DNA of 64,000 nt from Pedobacter sp. MR2016-24 (GCF_026239655.1 NZ_JAPIVO010000009.1:248001-312000), one strand, 5' to 3'. Positions 37,535 through 46,662 are shown, numbered from the stretch's first letter. Notes: generated by a model not told the origin, from the letters alone. Numbers and translations are program-made.

Positions 37535-39190
37535 TTAAGAAATTAAATCTACAGTGGCATTGGCATCTGCTATAATTTCCTGAGGATAATGATTGATTTC
37601 CAGGATCCTGATCGCGTTTCTTGTGAGCAATGGACCTTGTTTGATGGTATGATCGAAAATTAATTCGTCGGCAGCAATGGTCTCGGAGAAATGGTAGAGT
37701 TCATACTGTGTTTTCAGCAGTTCATTTAATTCAGTGTCGTGTGTAGAGACAAATACGAAGTTGTTACGCTTCGCAAGATAGGACAGTATAGCTTTGCCGG
37801 CAGAAACACGTTCGATTGTATTTGTGCCTTTAAATATCTCGTCCAGAATAAATAAGCAGGGCGCATCGCCTGAAGATTCTGCAATAAAGTTTTTTATAAT
37901 AGTCATCTCTTCAAAATAATAACTTTTAGCTTCCAGCAGACTGTCTGAGATGGTGATGGAAGAAAATATTTTGGAATAAGGCATCGCAAATTTGCTGGCC
38001 GTACAGGTAAAAATGGTTTGTGCCAGGATCATGTTGATGCCGACCGATCGGATGAAGGTGGTTTTTCCCGACATATTGGAACCTGTAAGCAGGAGGTTTT
38101 TGTCTTCCAGGTGTAAATCATTTGGCACACAATCTGTAATCAAAGGATGCTGTACACGTTCAATCGTCATCTGACCAGTTGGTGTGAATTCCGGGGTACA
38201 ATAATACTCAAGTGATGATCTGAAAGAGGCGATGGAAATGGCTGTATCAACAGAACCAATAAAAATAAATAACCTTTTCAGTAATTGATTCTGTTTACGA
38301 ACAGATTCAATAATCGAATAAAAAGAAATGATCTCAATATTGAAAGAGATTTTGATTAGTTCAAAAAGCAGGAAGCCAAGCGCCGCCATATCACCCTCTG
38401 CCATGTTATCCAGCTTAATGCCAATCATTTTTCTCTTTAAAGGACTCAGCTGTTTGAGTAATCCGCTGATCTCAGGAAAGTGAACGTTCAGCGCCTGATC
38501 AGCATCCAGCTCTTTTGCAACTTCAAATACTTTGATAAATTCCTTTAAAGAAGAGGCATGCAGATCTACTATTTTTTTGTTCCAGTAATAAATAGCTGAA
38601 TTGATAATGAAAATCCCCATGAAAACCAATAATAAGCCCGGGCGGAAAAATGCACCTATCAGACATAGAATATTGAGTACAGTAAGGATATACACCACCG
38701 GCATAAATGATGGGGTATTGATTTTCTTTGCGTAAACCAGATCCTGATAGTAATAAGATCCGTCTTTTTGCAGCTTTTTTAGACTAAGTTGCGTATCAAC
38801 CCTTAATCGCTGGTCTGTCGCCATCTGCTCCGCCAGCTCATTTTGTCTGAGCAATGCAGTAGTATCTTTGTCAATAGTTCTCAACCTGGCATATAAAAAC
38901 TGCTGCCCCAGGCGTGACGTGGTGCGGTCGATCAGCTTAAATACATCGTTCATATACAGGTCGTCGGCAATTTTATCGGAAATCAGCTGCAGCTTTTCCG
39001 AGGATTCAGCAATAGTATTCAAAAAGTAATTTTCTATCAGGTCGAAATCAAAATACCGGCTGTTTTTAGCATTCCCCCAATCTTCCTTCAGTTCCTCACG
39101 CTGCTGGTTGACCAGGATATTCTTTTTATATAGATAGGTAAGCGTGTAAATCAACAGAAGTGCCAGTAAGATATAAACTGTAATGAGCAT
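37535..39190 (-). CDS. MutS-related membrane-anchored ATPase
   Basis: A 551-residue protein that keeps the MutS core/clamp and ATPase regions but lacks the mismatch-binding and connector domains. Walker A is TGSNMSGKTTF (~369-379), with Walker B FILDEIFKGTNT and the MutS signature region SKIFSSITISDSLLEAKSYYFEEM. TM segments occur at ~2-21 and ~163-202, so it is membrane bound and not the mismatch repair MutS. Common in Bacteroidota; function unknown. Confidence 0.88.
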   Translation of the reverse strand: MLITVYILLALLLIYTLTYLYKKNILVNQQREELKEDWGNAKNSRYFDFDLIENYFLNTIAESSEKLQLISDKIADDLYMNDVFKLIDRTTSRLGQQFLYARLRTIDKDTTALLRQNELAEQMATDQRLRVDTQLSLKKLQKDGSYYYQDLVYAKKINTPSFMPVVYILTVLNILCLIGAFFRPGLLLVFMGIFIINSAIYYWNKKIVDLHASSLKEFIKVFEVAKELDADQALNVHFPEISGLLKQLSPLKRKMIGIKLDNMAEGDMAALGFLLFELIKISFNIEIISFYSIIESVRKQNQLLKRLFIFIGSVDTAISIASFRSSLEYYCTPEFTPTGQMTIERVQHPLITDCVPNDLHLEDKNLLLTGSNMSGKTTFIRSVGINMILAQTIFTCTASKFAMPYSKIFSSITISDSLLEAKSYYFEEMTIIKNFIAESSGDAPCLFILDEIFKGTNTIERVSAGKAILSYLAKRNNFVFVSTHDTELNELLKTQYELYHFSETIAADELIFDHTIKQGPLLTRNAIRILEINHYPQEIIADANATVDLIS

Positions 39191-39274
39191 GTTTGTGGTG
39201 GAATAAATAAAATCAGCGAAATTTAGATAAAATTTATGCTATTATCATTTTTGCCGGTCTATTTATAACCAGGG

Positions 39275-39293
39275 CTAAGCTCAGAAAGCTTAG
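39275..39293 (-). terminator. Weak hairpin at the end of the CDC-like/protease operon
   Basis: CTAAGCT / AGCTTAG stem with loop CAGAA, overlapping the S41 stop codon. It has no clear U-tract, so termination is uncertain. Confidence 0.4.
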
Positions 39294-40891
39294 GGTTCTC
39301 TCCTGTCTTTCCTGAATTTAAAATCACTGGAGACTTTTATTGAGCCATCCAGACGGTCAGTATTGAAAATGTATTTGACGGTTGAAGATGCGGACTGAAT
39401 ACGCTGTGTCTTTGCTGCTCCGGAAGTTCCGGCAAAGGAACCGAGTGCTATTTGTATAGCAGGATCATCTAAAGATCCGAAATCATGTGCTGGATCATCA
39501 AGAGTTGAGTAGTCTGCTACAAAACCTTCAAAATAGTCTCCTTCAGCGTCAGCATTTTTATTTTGATACATCGCCACATATAGTTCATATCTGTCAATAT
39601 CGATATTAAAAAATCCGACCGGTTTACCATAAGTGCGTACCTGTTGCTGGCCGGAACCAGATACGCCAATCAATTTAACGTCTGCATATGGTTTAAGTAC
39701 GTTGATCAAAAGTTCACTTGCTGATGCAGTTTGCCCACTAACAATAAAATAAATCTTGTTGATATGAGTTAGTCCATTATTAGTGTCAAAATTTACCGTA
39801 CTGGCACCCTCACTATAGTCTATATCATACAATGTTGCTAACCTCCCGTCTATATAAAAAGGTTCATTGTTGGAGTCCCTGAGCAATTGTCTGCTCAGAA
39901 TTTCTGCTTTTCCCTGTTGCATCATCCGGTTGTAGTGTTCAGTAAACATGACAGCACCTTTTGCTTTCGGGGGGCAGATTTGATTCGCAAAATATACTGC
40001 TGAATTTTGGTAGCCACCGCCATTATAGCGCAGGTCGATAATCAGTTCTGAAATTCCTTTTTGTTCAAATTCTGTAAAAACGGGACCTAAAAACCGGCTT
40101 GAATTACTCTCATCCGTAAAACTATTATAGGCAATAAAACCAATTTTTTTGTTTGTGGAATTGAGGATAATATGTTTCAAAACCGGATTCTGTTCGTAAA
40201 ATGTACCTGTTAATCTGACTTGTCTGCTCTCGCCTGTAATATCAGTTACAGTCAGCTTCACAAACGAATTTTTTATGGCATCTTTCCATAAGCCGATGAA
40301 GTCGGAGGGGGCAGCTATACCCTGATCATTTATTCCTGTGATACGATCACCTCGCTTTAAGCCCGATTTCCCTGCGGGAGAATTTAGATCTACATACAGT
40401 ATTCTGACAGCTATATCATTCTGATAAAAAGAAAGCCCAAATGGATTTGCGTCCCTGAGTTGTAAAACTTCATTTTTATTACCCTGAATAGTACTCGTGT
40501 TACTTTCAATAATGGTAGAATACCTGGGTGAAAGAGGGTCTTTTGCATTAAGTTCATATGCCTTACCGGTAGCTGGGTTCAGTGCAAATCTTGTAAACGC
40601 AAAGATTTCATTTTTATAGGCCGTCAATCCATTTGCTTCAGTATTGTAAAAACGCTCCGGATTAAATTTGTCATATTCGGGAAGCTGGTCATTCCACAAA
40701 TAAATTTGTTTGGCGTAAAGATATATAGAATCCAGATTGGAAATGATTTGCTGCTGATCCGGATTGATCGGTTCGTTTCCCGGTTCAGATTTCTTGCAGG
40801 CACCACTATATAATAATATGGTGATACCAGCAAGAAATTTAAATGTGCATCGCCAGGAATAAAACTGTTGTCTGATTTTCTTGTAATTCAT
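39290..40891 (-). CDS. S41-family tail-specific protease, lipoprotein
   Basis: With ATG at 40891 it has 533 residues and an N-terminal segment FKFLAGITILLYSGACKKSE with a lipobox (YSGAC). A PDZ-like domain lies at ~150-235 (ILYVDLNSPAGKSGLKRGDRITGIN). The S41 catalytic domain has ISELIIDLRYNGGG and the nucleophile region VSGQTASASELL (~383-395). It is the last gene after three CDC-like lipoprotein genes, 37 bp from the nearest. Co-transcription suggests that it processes or activates those proteins; this is inference. Such CtpA-like lipoproteins are otherwise common in Bacteroidota. Confidence 0.88.
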   Translation of the reverse strand: MNYKKIRQQFYSWRCTFKFLAGITILLYSGACKKSEPGNEPINPDQQQIISNLDSIYLYAKQIYLWNDQLPEYDKFNPERFYNTEANGLTAYKNEIFAFTRFALNPATGKAYELNAKDPLSPRYSTIIESNTSTIQGNKNEVLQLRDANPFGLSFYQNDIAVRILYVDLNSPAGKSGLKRGDRITGINDQGIAAPSDFIGLWKDAIKNSFVKLTVTDITGESRQVRLTGTFYEQNPVLKHIILNSTNKKIGFIAYNSFTDESNSSRFLGPVFTEFEQKGISELIIDLRYNGGGYQNSAVYFANQICPPKAKGAVMFTEHYNRMMQQGKAEILSRQLLRDSNNEPFYIDGRLATLYDIDYSEGASTVNFDTNNGLTHINKIYFIVSGQTASASELLINVLKPYADVKLIGVSGSGQQQVRTYGKPVGFFNIDIDRYELYVAMYQNKNADAEGDYFEGFVADYSTLDDPAHDFGSLDDPAIQIALGSFAGTSGAAKTQRIQSASSTVKYIFNTDRLDGSIKVSSDFKFRKDRREP

Positions 40892-40928
40892 TTCATTGAA
40901 ATATAATTGTTGGCGCTGCATCGAAGGG

Positions 40929-42590
40929 TTAGTCGGCTAATAAAAAATAATTATTGGGAAGCAGTCTGTATGAATGTTCATCCTTTGAAGTATTTGCATC
41001 AGTAGATCCATATTTGATGTAATAATATAACCTGACATTTCCGACGAAATACCGGGACGCTCCATTTGTTACAGCAAATTCAACAAGTTGCTTTTTAGTA
41101 CCGTAAGTAGGTACATAATTTGTATAGGAGGTGGAATTTGTTGTCCATTCGTAAACAAAAGGTATGAAAGCAGGAACGTCATTGTAAACACTGTTTCTGC
41201 CTCTGTCGTGAAAAAAAGAAACATACATGTCAGTATTCCTGAAATTTATATATCCACTGGGGTGATAGGTAATTGTTTCGTTTGCATACTGAATTTTTGC
41301 ATATGGTTTATCATACGGTCCATAGTTGATCTGGAAAGGCGCTTCAACATTCGCATGATCGTTATTAAGGTAGGCGAGCTGAAATGCAACCGGAACTCCG
41401 GGACTCTCCTTGGAATATGTTTTATTCGCCTGCATGATGTCAATAAATCCAGCTAAACCATTTACCTTAATTGTCCCGTCTGCATCCTGACCGATACCCG
41501 TATATTTTATTTTAATATCTGCACTATTGATGATCGTTTTCTCCTCATCTGTAAGGTTACGGTCTATACCTATAAGATTTTGTAGGATGCCCAGTTGTTT
41601 ATAAATTGCGTTATACACTTTGGTTGAAGAATAGGAAGATTCTATCACCATGATGCCCATGCGACCATAAGTAACGCTTTTCACATATACAGGGGTTACG
41701 CCACCAGTAACGCTATTCATATCCAGACCCGTAGGATCAAAAAGTTCATTATAGCTGTTTGGTACATCCAGATCTATAGTAAAGTTTTCCTGAAAGAATT
41801 TGATTTTCAGGGCAGAGGTGGCTGTAATCTTATGATTTTCACCTTGCTGTGTGGTGTTGGCATTAACCAGGAATACGCCTACATCTTTATTGTAACCGTA
41901 CAGGGTTTTCAATTCTTCATATACCTTAAAAGAGTCGAGCTCCAGCTGCAGCGAAGCAGCACCTATTCCTCCCGGATTGATATTTTCCAGATCAGTTAAA
42001 GCTGTATTCAACAAAGCTCTCTCCGCACTTGGTCTGGGAAGCGATGTTCTGGCTACAGCGGAACCTGAAACCGGCATCGAAGTAGAAATGGTTACCGGCC
42101 GTATATTCCCCGAAATCCCTTGTAACATTCTCGGGTTGAAAGCACCCTCAATACTTCTGCCATCCAATATAGCACCGGGATAAATGTTTAAGCTCATTGC
42201 CTGGTCAGCAACTGTAAACATCCGGGACTTATAACGCTGAAAAAAATACAGGTCGTTGGATTGAGGGCTGATTAATCCGGGGCCATCTTTATATACATAA
42301 CTTGATGCATTCGGAATTCCGGATTGTGGCTCGTTACTATTCTGTTTTCTACCGTTAAGACCTGTGTGAAGGTCTTCTCCGCTATGATAAGACATAGAGC
42401 TTACGGTGAAATCCGTCATCACAGGTAATCTTAAACCTTCAATCTGGGCACTTTTGGCTATATCTTTTTCCAGGACGTTTTTTGCACAACCAGATGCTAA
42501 AATTGCCATCAAAAAAATGTAAAGTACATTCACAGCAGCAAAATTCAATGCCCTGGCAGGTTTGTTGATCGTTTTTTTGTAAGTGTTCAT
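40929..42590 (-). CDS. CDC-like pore-forming lipoprotein, long form
   Basis: 553 residues, lipobox LASGC with Cys35. The thiol-activated-cytolysin core is recognisable: NIYPGAILDG (YPGA at 137-140; CDCs have YPGAL), ELKTLYGYNKDVGVFLV (CDC AKFGTAFK), FTIDLDVPNSYNELFD, and PVYVKSVTYGRMGIMVIESS (YGR at 308-310; CDCs have NVAYGRTVYVKLETTS). PGVPVAFQLAYLNND (~397-411) matches the CDC stretch before domain 4. About 130 further residues follow with GYINFRNTDMYVSFF, like the domain-4 sandwich, but the Trp-rich undecapeptide is absent. Third gene of the operon, 8 bp after the short form. Confidence 0.82.
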   Translation of the reverse strand: MNTYKKTINKPARALNFAAVNVLYIFLMAILASGCAKNVLEKDIAKSAQIEGLRLPVMTDFTVSSMSYHSGEDLHTGLNGRKQNSNEPQSGIPNASSYVYKDGPGLISPQSNDLYFFQRYKSRMFTVADQAMSLNIYPGAILDGRSIEGAFNPRMLQGISGNIRPVTISTSMPVSGSAVARTSLPRPSAERALLNTALTDLENINPGGIGAASLQLELDSFKVYEELKTLYGYNKDVGVFLVNANTTQQGENHKITATSALKIKFFQENFTIDLDVPNSYNELFDPTGLDMNSVTGGVTPVYVKSVTYGRMGIMVIESSYSSTKVYNAIYKQLGILQNLIGIDRNLTDEEKTIINSADIKIKYTGIGQDADGTIKVNGLAGFIDIMQANKTYSKESPGVPVAFQLAYLNNDHANVEAPFQINYGPYDKPYAKIQYANETITYHPSGYINFRNTDMYVSFFHDRGRNSVYNDVPAFIPFVYEWTTNSTSYTNYVPTYGTKKQLVEFAVTNGASRYFVGNVRLYYYIKYGSTDANTSKDEHSYRLLPNNYFLLAD

Positions 42591-42598
42591 TTAGATAA

Positions 42599-43762
42599 TT
42601 AATTAGGTAAATCCAATTTAAAAACAGTCTTAAACCGACTGTTATCCTTAAGATATTTAGCAGTAAAATAAATGGGTACTCCGGGATCCTGTGCCGTGAA
42701 AATGCCTACGTTTTCTGAGAGGAAGCCTGAAATGGATTCTGGATTAGGATTGATCAGCAGTTGTGTAGCAGATTCACCTAAAGTGCTGCCCAGAACATAA
42801 ATGGTGACCCTGCAGGAACTGAATAGAGATGTTTCCTGCTGAGTGAAAGATTCAGAGGTCTGTTTGAAAATCTTTTTTACAACTTTTTCAAAGGCAGTTT
42901 TCATTTGAGCAGAATTGTTATTGGTTTCTATCACCAATAAACCAAACCGGCCATAAGTGACAGAATTGATATAAACAGGTGATACGCCATTAAAAACTTC
43001 TGGTGGAATGCTGGCCAGATCAATTAGTTCTCCCTGTACAGGGTCAGACATCGTATAGGTGAAATTCTTCACAGTATAGCTGACCGTCATCTTGGTGCTA
43101 TAGTAGGTGGCTGAAGAATTATAGTCGAATGAGGAATTTGTTGAGGCAAACAGGCGTTTTTCATTTACATTATAGCCAAAACTCAGTTTTACCTCCTGAT
43201 ATTTTGAAAAATAAGAAATGCTTTGTGAAAAGTCCTGAATCGAATTGCCGGAAAAGTCAGGAGACATTAGTGCATTGCGTAAAAAAATACGGCTGTTTGA
43301 CAAACTTGGACTCGGGATGGTTCCATAGGACAAGCTGGACGGGAAGGATAACTGGACAGATATTGGGGCTCTTTCATAGCCAAAAAGTGTCGCAAATTCA
43401 TCAGTTGCAATAGAGGATGCCTGCAGAATTGAACCAGGATAAATGTTTGAACGGCTGGAGGGGGTAACAACCATTTCATCTGATTCATAGAAGGATGTAC
43501 GTCCGGTTGCCCCGGCCCAGGTACTATCTCTCAGATATACCAGCTGGTTTAACTTTTTACTGTCTATAACATTCTTAAGCGAAACATTATCGCCGCCTAT
43601 AATTATTGGCTGCAGTGGCTCTATTCTCAGATTTCCAAAGTAATCAGAGAGGAGATTAGATTTTGGTTGCTCATCGGGCTGAACAGGCATTTCAATCTTG
43701 TCTTTTTTACAGGCGGCAAATAACAAGGGGATAATAAAAATTATCCTATATAGTAATTTCAT
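42599..43762 (-). CDS. CDC-like pore-forming lipoprotein, short form B
   Basis: 387 residues, lipobox LFAAC with Cys18. It shares with its neighbours RTSFYESDE, NIYPGSILQASSI (108 on), SQSISYFSKYQEVKLSFGYNV, and SPVYINSVTYGRFGLLVIET with YGR at 270-272. It ends at DPGVPIYFTAKYLKDN plus ~12 residues, where CDCs pass into domain 4. It therefore has the domain 1-3 core without the membrane-recognition domain. Second gene of the operon, preceded by a perfect 16-bp hairpin. Confidence 0.82.
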   Translation of the reverse strand: MKLLYRIIFIIPLLFAACKKDKIEMPVQPDEQPKSNLLSDYFGNLRIEPLQPIIIGGDNVSLKNVIDSKKLNQLVYLRDSTWAGATGRTSFYESDEMVVTPSSRSNIYPGSILQASSIATDEFATLFGYERAPISVQLSFPSSLSYGTIPSPSLSNSRIFLRNALMSPDFSGNSIQDFSQSISYFSKYQEVKLSFGYNVNEKRLFASTNSSFDYNSSATYYSTKMTVSYTVKNFTYTMSDPVQGELIDLASIPPEVFNGVSPVYINSVTYGRFGLLVIETNNNSAQMKTAFEKVVKKIFKQTSESFTQQETSLFSSCRVTIYVLGSTLGESATQLLINPNPESISGFLSENVGIFTAQDPGVPIYFTAKYLKDNSRFKTVFKLDLPN

Positions 43763-43790
43763 AAGCTGACATTGCTGTGTGGATAGAAGC

Positions 43791-43827
43791 AGATTATTAA
43801 TAAGTCATTGCGACTTATTAATAATCT
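43791..43827 (-). promoter_or_regulatory. Perfect 16-bp intercistronic hairpin between two CDC-like genes
   Basis: AGATTATTAATAAGTC / GACTTATTAATAATCT with loop ATTGC. In mRNA it lies 7 nt after the stop of the first toxin gene and 28 nt before the next start. No U-run follows, so it is more likely an attenuator, RNA-stability element or RNase III site than a full terminator. Confidence 0.7.
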
Positions 43828-43834
43828 GAATTGA

Positions 43835-45028
43835 TTAATTGGCGATATTGACTTTAAAAGGATTGCGGAATGTCGCAAAATCACTGATATAGTTTAAGGT
43901 ATAATACAGTGGCGCCCCAGGAGATTCCGCAGTAAATCCCCCTGATTCTGCTATAATTTGTGCAAATCCTGCAAGTCCGCCGGTCACCGCCCTAACGGTT
44001 GAAGTACCATCCACACCAATGACATAAACATAAATCCTGGAATTCTGCAGGGTAGATTTTTGTTCGTTTGTTAAACGGGCATTCAATGTAGCAGTGAAAT
44101 TCTCACCTAATTTTGTAGAGGATGATACACCCAGCATTTCTGCTGAAAGATTAAGTGCAACATTGAGTGTGGTTCTGATCATCTGATAAGAAGAATCTGA
44201 TTCCATGATAAATATCCCTTTTCTTCCATAGGTAACAGAACTCACTATAAGTGGTTCATACGGGCCAAATTGTGTTAAGTCTATGCCATCCTTAATAAAT
44301 GGTTCATAGATTGGTGGCTCAATATTGATAGAGAAGTTTTCCTGCGTAAATTCAGCTCTTACACGTGTCTTTTGTCCACCTGTAGAGGTGGTGTCAAGAA
44401 AATCAACTGTGAGGATTTTGCCTATCTGTAAGTTTGCTCCAAATGATTTTTTTAGTTCATCGACTCTTCTAAACTGATTCTGCTCATAAGTGAATGATTG
44501 TATTTGTCTTCCGCTCCCTGCTCTCAGTGCGTCTCTGATATAAGTTGCATCTTCTCTGGGCTGAGGTAATGCTACTGTTTTATACGTAAGGTCTGTTGGG
44601 AAGTTTGCATACATCGTTATCGGATTTCTATATGCCGCAGGTATGTTTAATGTGGTAAAATCATCCACGTTCACCGCCCGGTCCCCTCTAATGATAGCAC
44701 CCAGGAATAATTTTAATCTTGTTTCTGGTAATACGGAAGGAATTTCAGTTGATTCGTAGAAAGTAGTTTTCCCCGTTCCATTTGCCCATACACTGTCACG
44801 AACAAAACTAATGGTGTTTTTCTTTTTACCATTGACTATCCCTTTAGGAGAATCTTTAGTGAAGGAGGAAAGGTTTAGAACTGTTGCCTTGTAATCAAAT
44901 CTTTTTAGGTCTTTGAGTGACGAAACTGGATTAGTAGCATCGGCTACATTTGCTTCTTTTGTTTTTTTGCACGAAACCGATAAGATGATTATCAGTCCGG
45001 TTAACACGTTTAAGGTAAGTTTATTCAT
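43835..45028 (-). CDS. CDC-like pore-forming lipoprotein, short form A
   Basis: 397 residues, lipobox LSVSC with Cys20. Core blocks parallel the other two: WANGTGKTTFYEST, LKLFLGAIIRGDRAVN (the YPGA position reads FLGA), RRVDELKKSFGANLQIGKILTV, FTQENFSINIEPP, and LIVSSVTYGRKGIFIMESD with YGR at 267-269. It ends at ESPGAPLYYTLNYISD plus ~14 residues, so there is no domain-4 equivalent. First gene of the operon. It is only distantly similar to short form B, so the pair is an old duplication. Confidence 0.82.
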   Translation of the reverse strand: MNKLTLNVLTGLIIILSVSCKKTKEANVADATNPVSSLKDLKRFDYKATVLNLSSFTKDSPKGIVNGKKKNTISFVRDSVWANGTGKTTFYESTEIPSVLPETRLKLFLGAIIRGDRAVNVDDFTTLNIPAAYRNPITMYANFPTDLTYKTVALPQPREDATYIRDALRAGSGRQIQSFTYEQNQFRRVDELKKSFGANLQIGKILTVDFLDTTSTGGQKTRVRAEFTQENFSINIEPPIYEPFIKDGIDLTQFGPYEPLIVSSVTYGRKGIFIMESDSSYQMIRTTLNVALNLSAEMLGVSSSTKLGENFTATLNARLTNEQKSTLQNSRIYVYVIGVDGTSTVRAVTGGLAGFAQIIAESGGFTAESPGAPLYYTLNYISDFATFRNPFKVNIAN

Positions 45029-45156
45029 AATCGATAATAATTAATGGTTTATTAAATATATTGATTATTGTTTCTGTTATTTCTTTATGATTTAAAAAAT
45101 TTGGTTGGTGGAACTTCTATTACTTGTAATTGATATATAAAAATGCACTTTTTCAG

Positions 45157-45164
45157 CAAAAGTA
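45157..45164 (-). promoter_or_regulatory. Candidate -7 box of the CDC-like operon
   Basis: TACTTTTG on the minus strand, matching TAnnTTTG, about 130 bp upstream of the first toxin gene. No good -33 box was found at the expected spacing. Confidence 0.35.
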
Positions 45165-45473
45165 AAATTATTGTTACGTTTCTTTTGCGGATACCATATC
45201 GTTAAAAACGAGCAAAATATTTCATTTTTGATGTGTTAATTGGGGGATTTTAATAATTATTTTATTTATGGGGCAGACGTATGCATTCTGAGCGAAATTA
45301 TCAATAAGTACGACGGAAGCTGAGGTTCTCATATCCCTTATGTTGCTCTTGTTACTGCTATGGATTTCTTTAAAAATATCTTGATTTAACGCAGTAATCC
45401 TTTAATTATGCGGAAATCTTCTGTCGATATAGGAGGAAACAACCACATTGTGAATTGTTCAGGAGAAAGGAAA

Positions 45474-45503
45474 TATGGTTGGAAGCAACACCTTCCAACC
45501 ATA
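45474..45503 (-). terminator. Terminator hairpin of the 195-residue gene
   Basis: Perfect 12-bp stem TATGGTTGGAAG / CTTCCAACCATA with loop CAACAC, about 55 bp after the minus-strand stop. A moderately T-rich tail (ATTTCCTTTCTCC) follows on the minus strand. Confidence 0.65.
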
Positions 45504-45556
45504 GTGAGGAAGTAATTAATGATTTATTATGGTGTCATAACACCTGCATCCTATGA

Positions 45557-46144
45557 CTAATCTTTGAAAAGCTTGTTTAATGCCTGTTGAACTTTTGCTA
45601 CATCAGCCGCAATTGTTTCATTTACCTTAGGGTTAGCCCCGCTACCAAATTCTACAGTAATTGATACCTCATCAGGATTGTTGGTCACAACAATCTGGAA
45701 CTTGTGGTCGCCGAATTTAAAATCTATAGTTAGTGCATTTACATTCTTTCGGATAATCTTTACAAACTGGTAACTGCTGCTCAGTGTATCAAAGCAATCT
45801 TTCACTGCCTGAAATACAAATTCAGTTTGTACGCTTAGTCCGTTAATAATGATACTCGACACTTTTAGTGCAGCATGCAATTCCGTATCAGTTTTAGTTT
45901 CCAGGTGTACATCCTGCATTTCTTCCAGCAAATCTTCGCTATACAGGATTTCCTTTTTATCTGTGATAGAAATAATGGCAGTATTGTCTGACGCTGCAAA
46001 TGTTTGCTCAATATGAATTACATCATTTCCGTCTTTGATGATAGAAACTGCTGCTGATTCTTTCTGAAGCGTAGCATCTGTAATAGCTTTCTTTATTTTT
46101 TCTGAAATGAATTCTAATTCCGGGTACTGTTTAATGTCTGACAT
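45557..46144 (-). CDS. Hypothetical cytoplasmic protein, 195 residues
   Basis: No signal peptide or TM segment. Alternating helix (ELEFISEKIKKAITDATLQKES) and strands (AAVSIIKDGNDVIHIEQTF, KFQIVVTNNPDEVSITVEFG), ending in an amphipathic helix VAKVQQALNKLFKD. No family recognised. It is the last host gene before the prophage and has its own terminator, so it is monocistronic. Confidence 0.6.
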   Translation of the reverse strand: MSDIKQYPELEFISEKIKKAITDATLQKESAAVSIIKDGNDVIHIEQTFAASDNTAIISITDKKEILYSEDLLEEMQDVHLETKTDTELHAALKVSSIIINGLSVQTEFVFQAVKDCFDTLSSSYQFVKIIRKNVNALTIDFKFGDHKFQIVVTNNPDEVSITVEFGSGANPKVNETIAADVAKVQQALNKLFKD

Positions 46145-46445
46145 AAAGGGATAAATCTAGTGGTACGATCTGCACCAATTTTTGTTAAACCGCAAAGTTA
46201 CTTTTTTATCCATATGATGATTCAATTTTTGAAAGATAGTGCTGAAGTCAGTTGACGTCTTGATAAAAAACAGGTAAGCATTTCAATAGTTGATTCTGAT
46301 CACGCCTAATCAATATGTTAAAATGCACTTTGTGATACTTAAAAGAAGGTTTTCCACAATAGTCGATTTGGTTTCATTTTATTTTTTCAGGGGTCTAAAA
46401 GCGGGTTTAAGCGACCCACGAGCGCTTTTACTGGGCAAATAAGCG

Positions 46446-46486
46446 CACTAACCCCCCACTAACACCCTGTCAAGAGGCTGTCAAGA
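46446..46486. repeat. Two pairs of 11-bp-spaced direct repeats near the prophage left end
   Basis: CACTAAC at 46446 and 46457, then CTGTCAAGA at 46467 and 46478. Each pair is offset by exactly 11 bp. Such helically phased repeats are typical of integrase arm-type or excisionase sites; role inferred. Confidence 0.45.
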
Positions 46487-46632
46487 TCCCGTGAAGCACG
46501 AGCAGAAGTAAATTAAAGCTATGATTTGTCCTTTTGTCTTGTAGCAAAGTTTGATGATTTACAGACTAAAACCAGGGGAAAGAAAACGATTCTTAATACT
46601 ATTGCTAACATGATTTAGTAATCATTTATTTA

Positions 46633-46662
46633 TTTGCGCTTAACATTGATAATCTACTTTTG
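46633..46662 (+). promoter_or_regulatory. Candidate integrase promoter
   Basis: TTTG (46633-46636), 18 bp, then TACTTTTG (46655-46662), a good match to the Bacteroidota -33/-7 pattern. A second -7-like TATCTTTG lies at 46706, 31 bp before the integrase ATG. Confidence 0.55.

Larger units (their letters stand above)
45029..45556. other. Intergenic region between the CDC-like operon and the 195-residue gene
   Basis: A 528-bp AT-rich spacer with the operon promoter region on the left and a terminator hairpin (45474-45503) on the right. A 35-codon open frame from 45407 exists but resembles nothing. No repeats or RNA gene recognised. Confidence 0.5.

Noticed and set aside
45407..45514. 35-codon frame (MRKSSVDIGGNNHIVNC...) in the spacer upstream of the CDC-like operon
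   Set aside because: Considered as a peptide precursor, but it lacks a leader/core pattern and overlaps the terminator hairpin.
46381..46440. Possible tmRNA or tRNA 3' end as attachment site
   Set aside because: No T-loop or CCA-type end; only short inverted and direct repeats.
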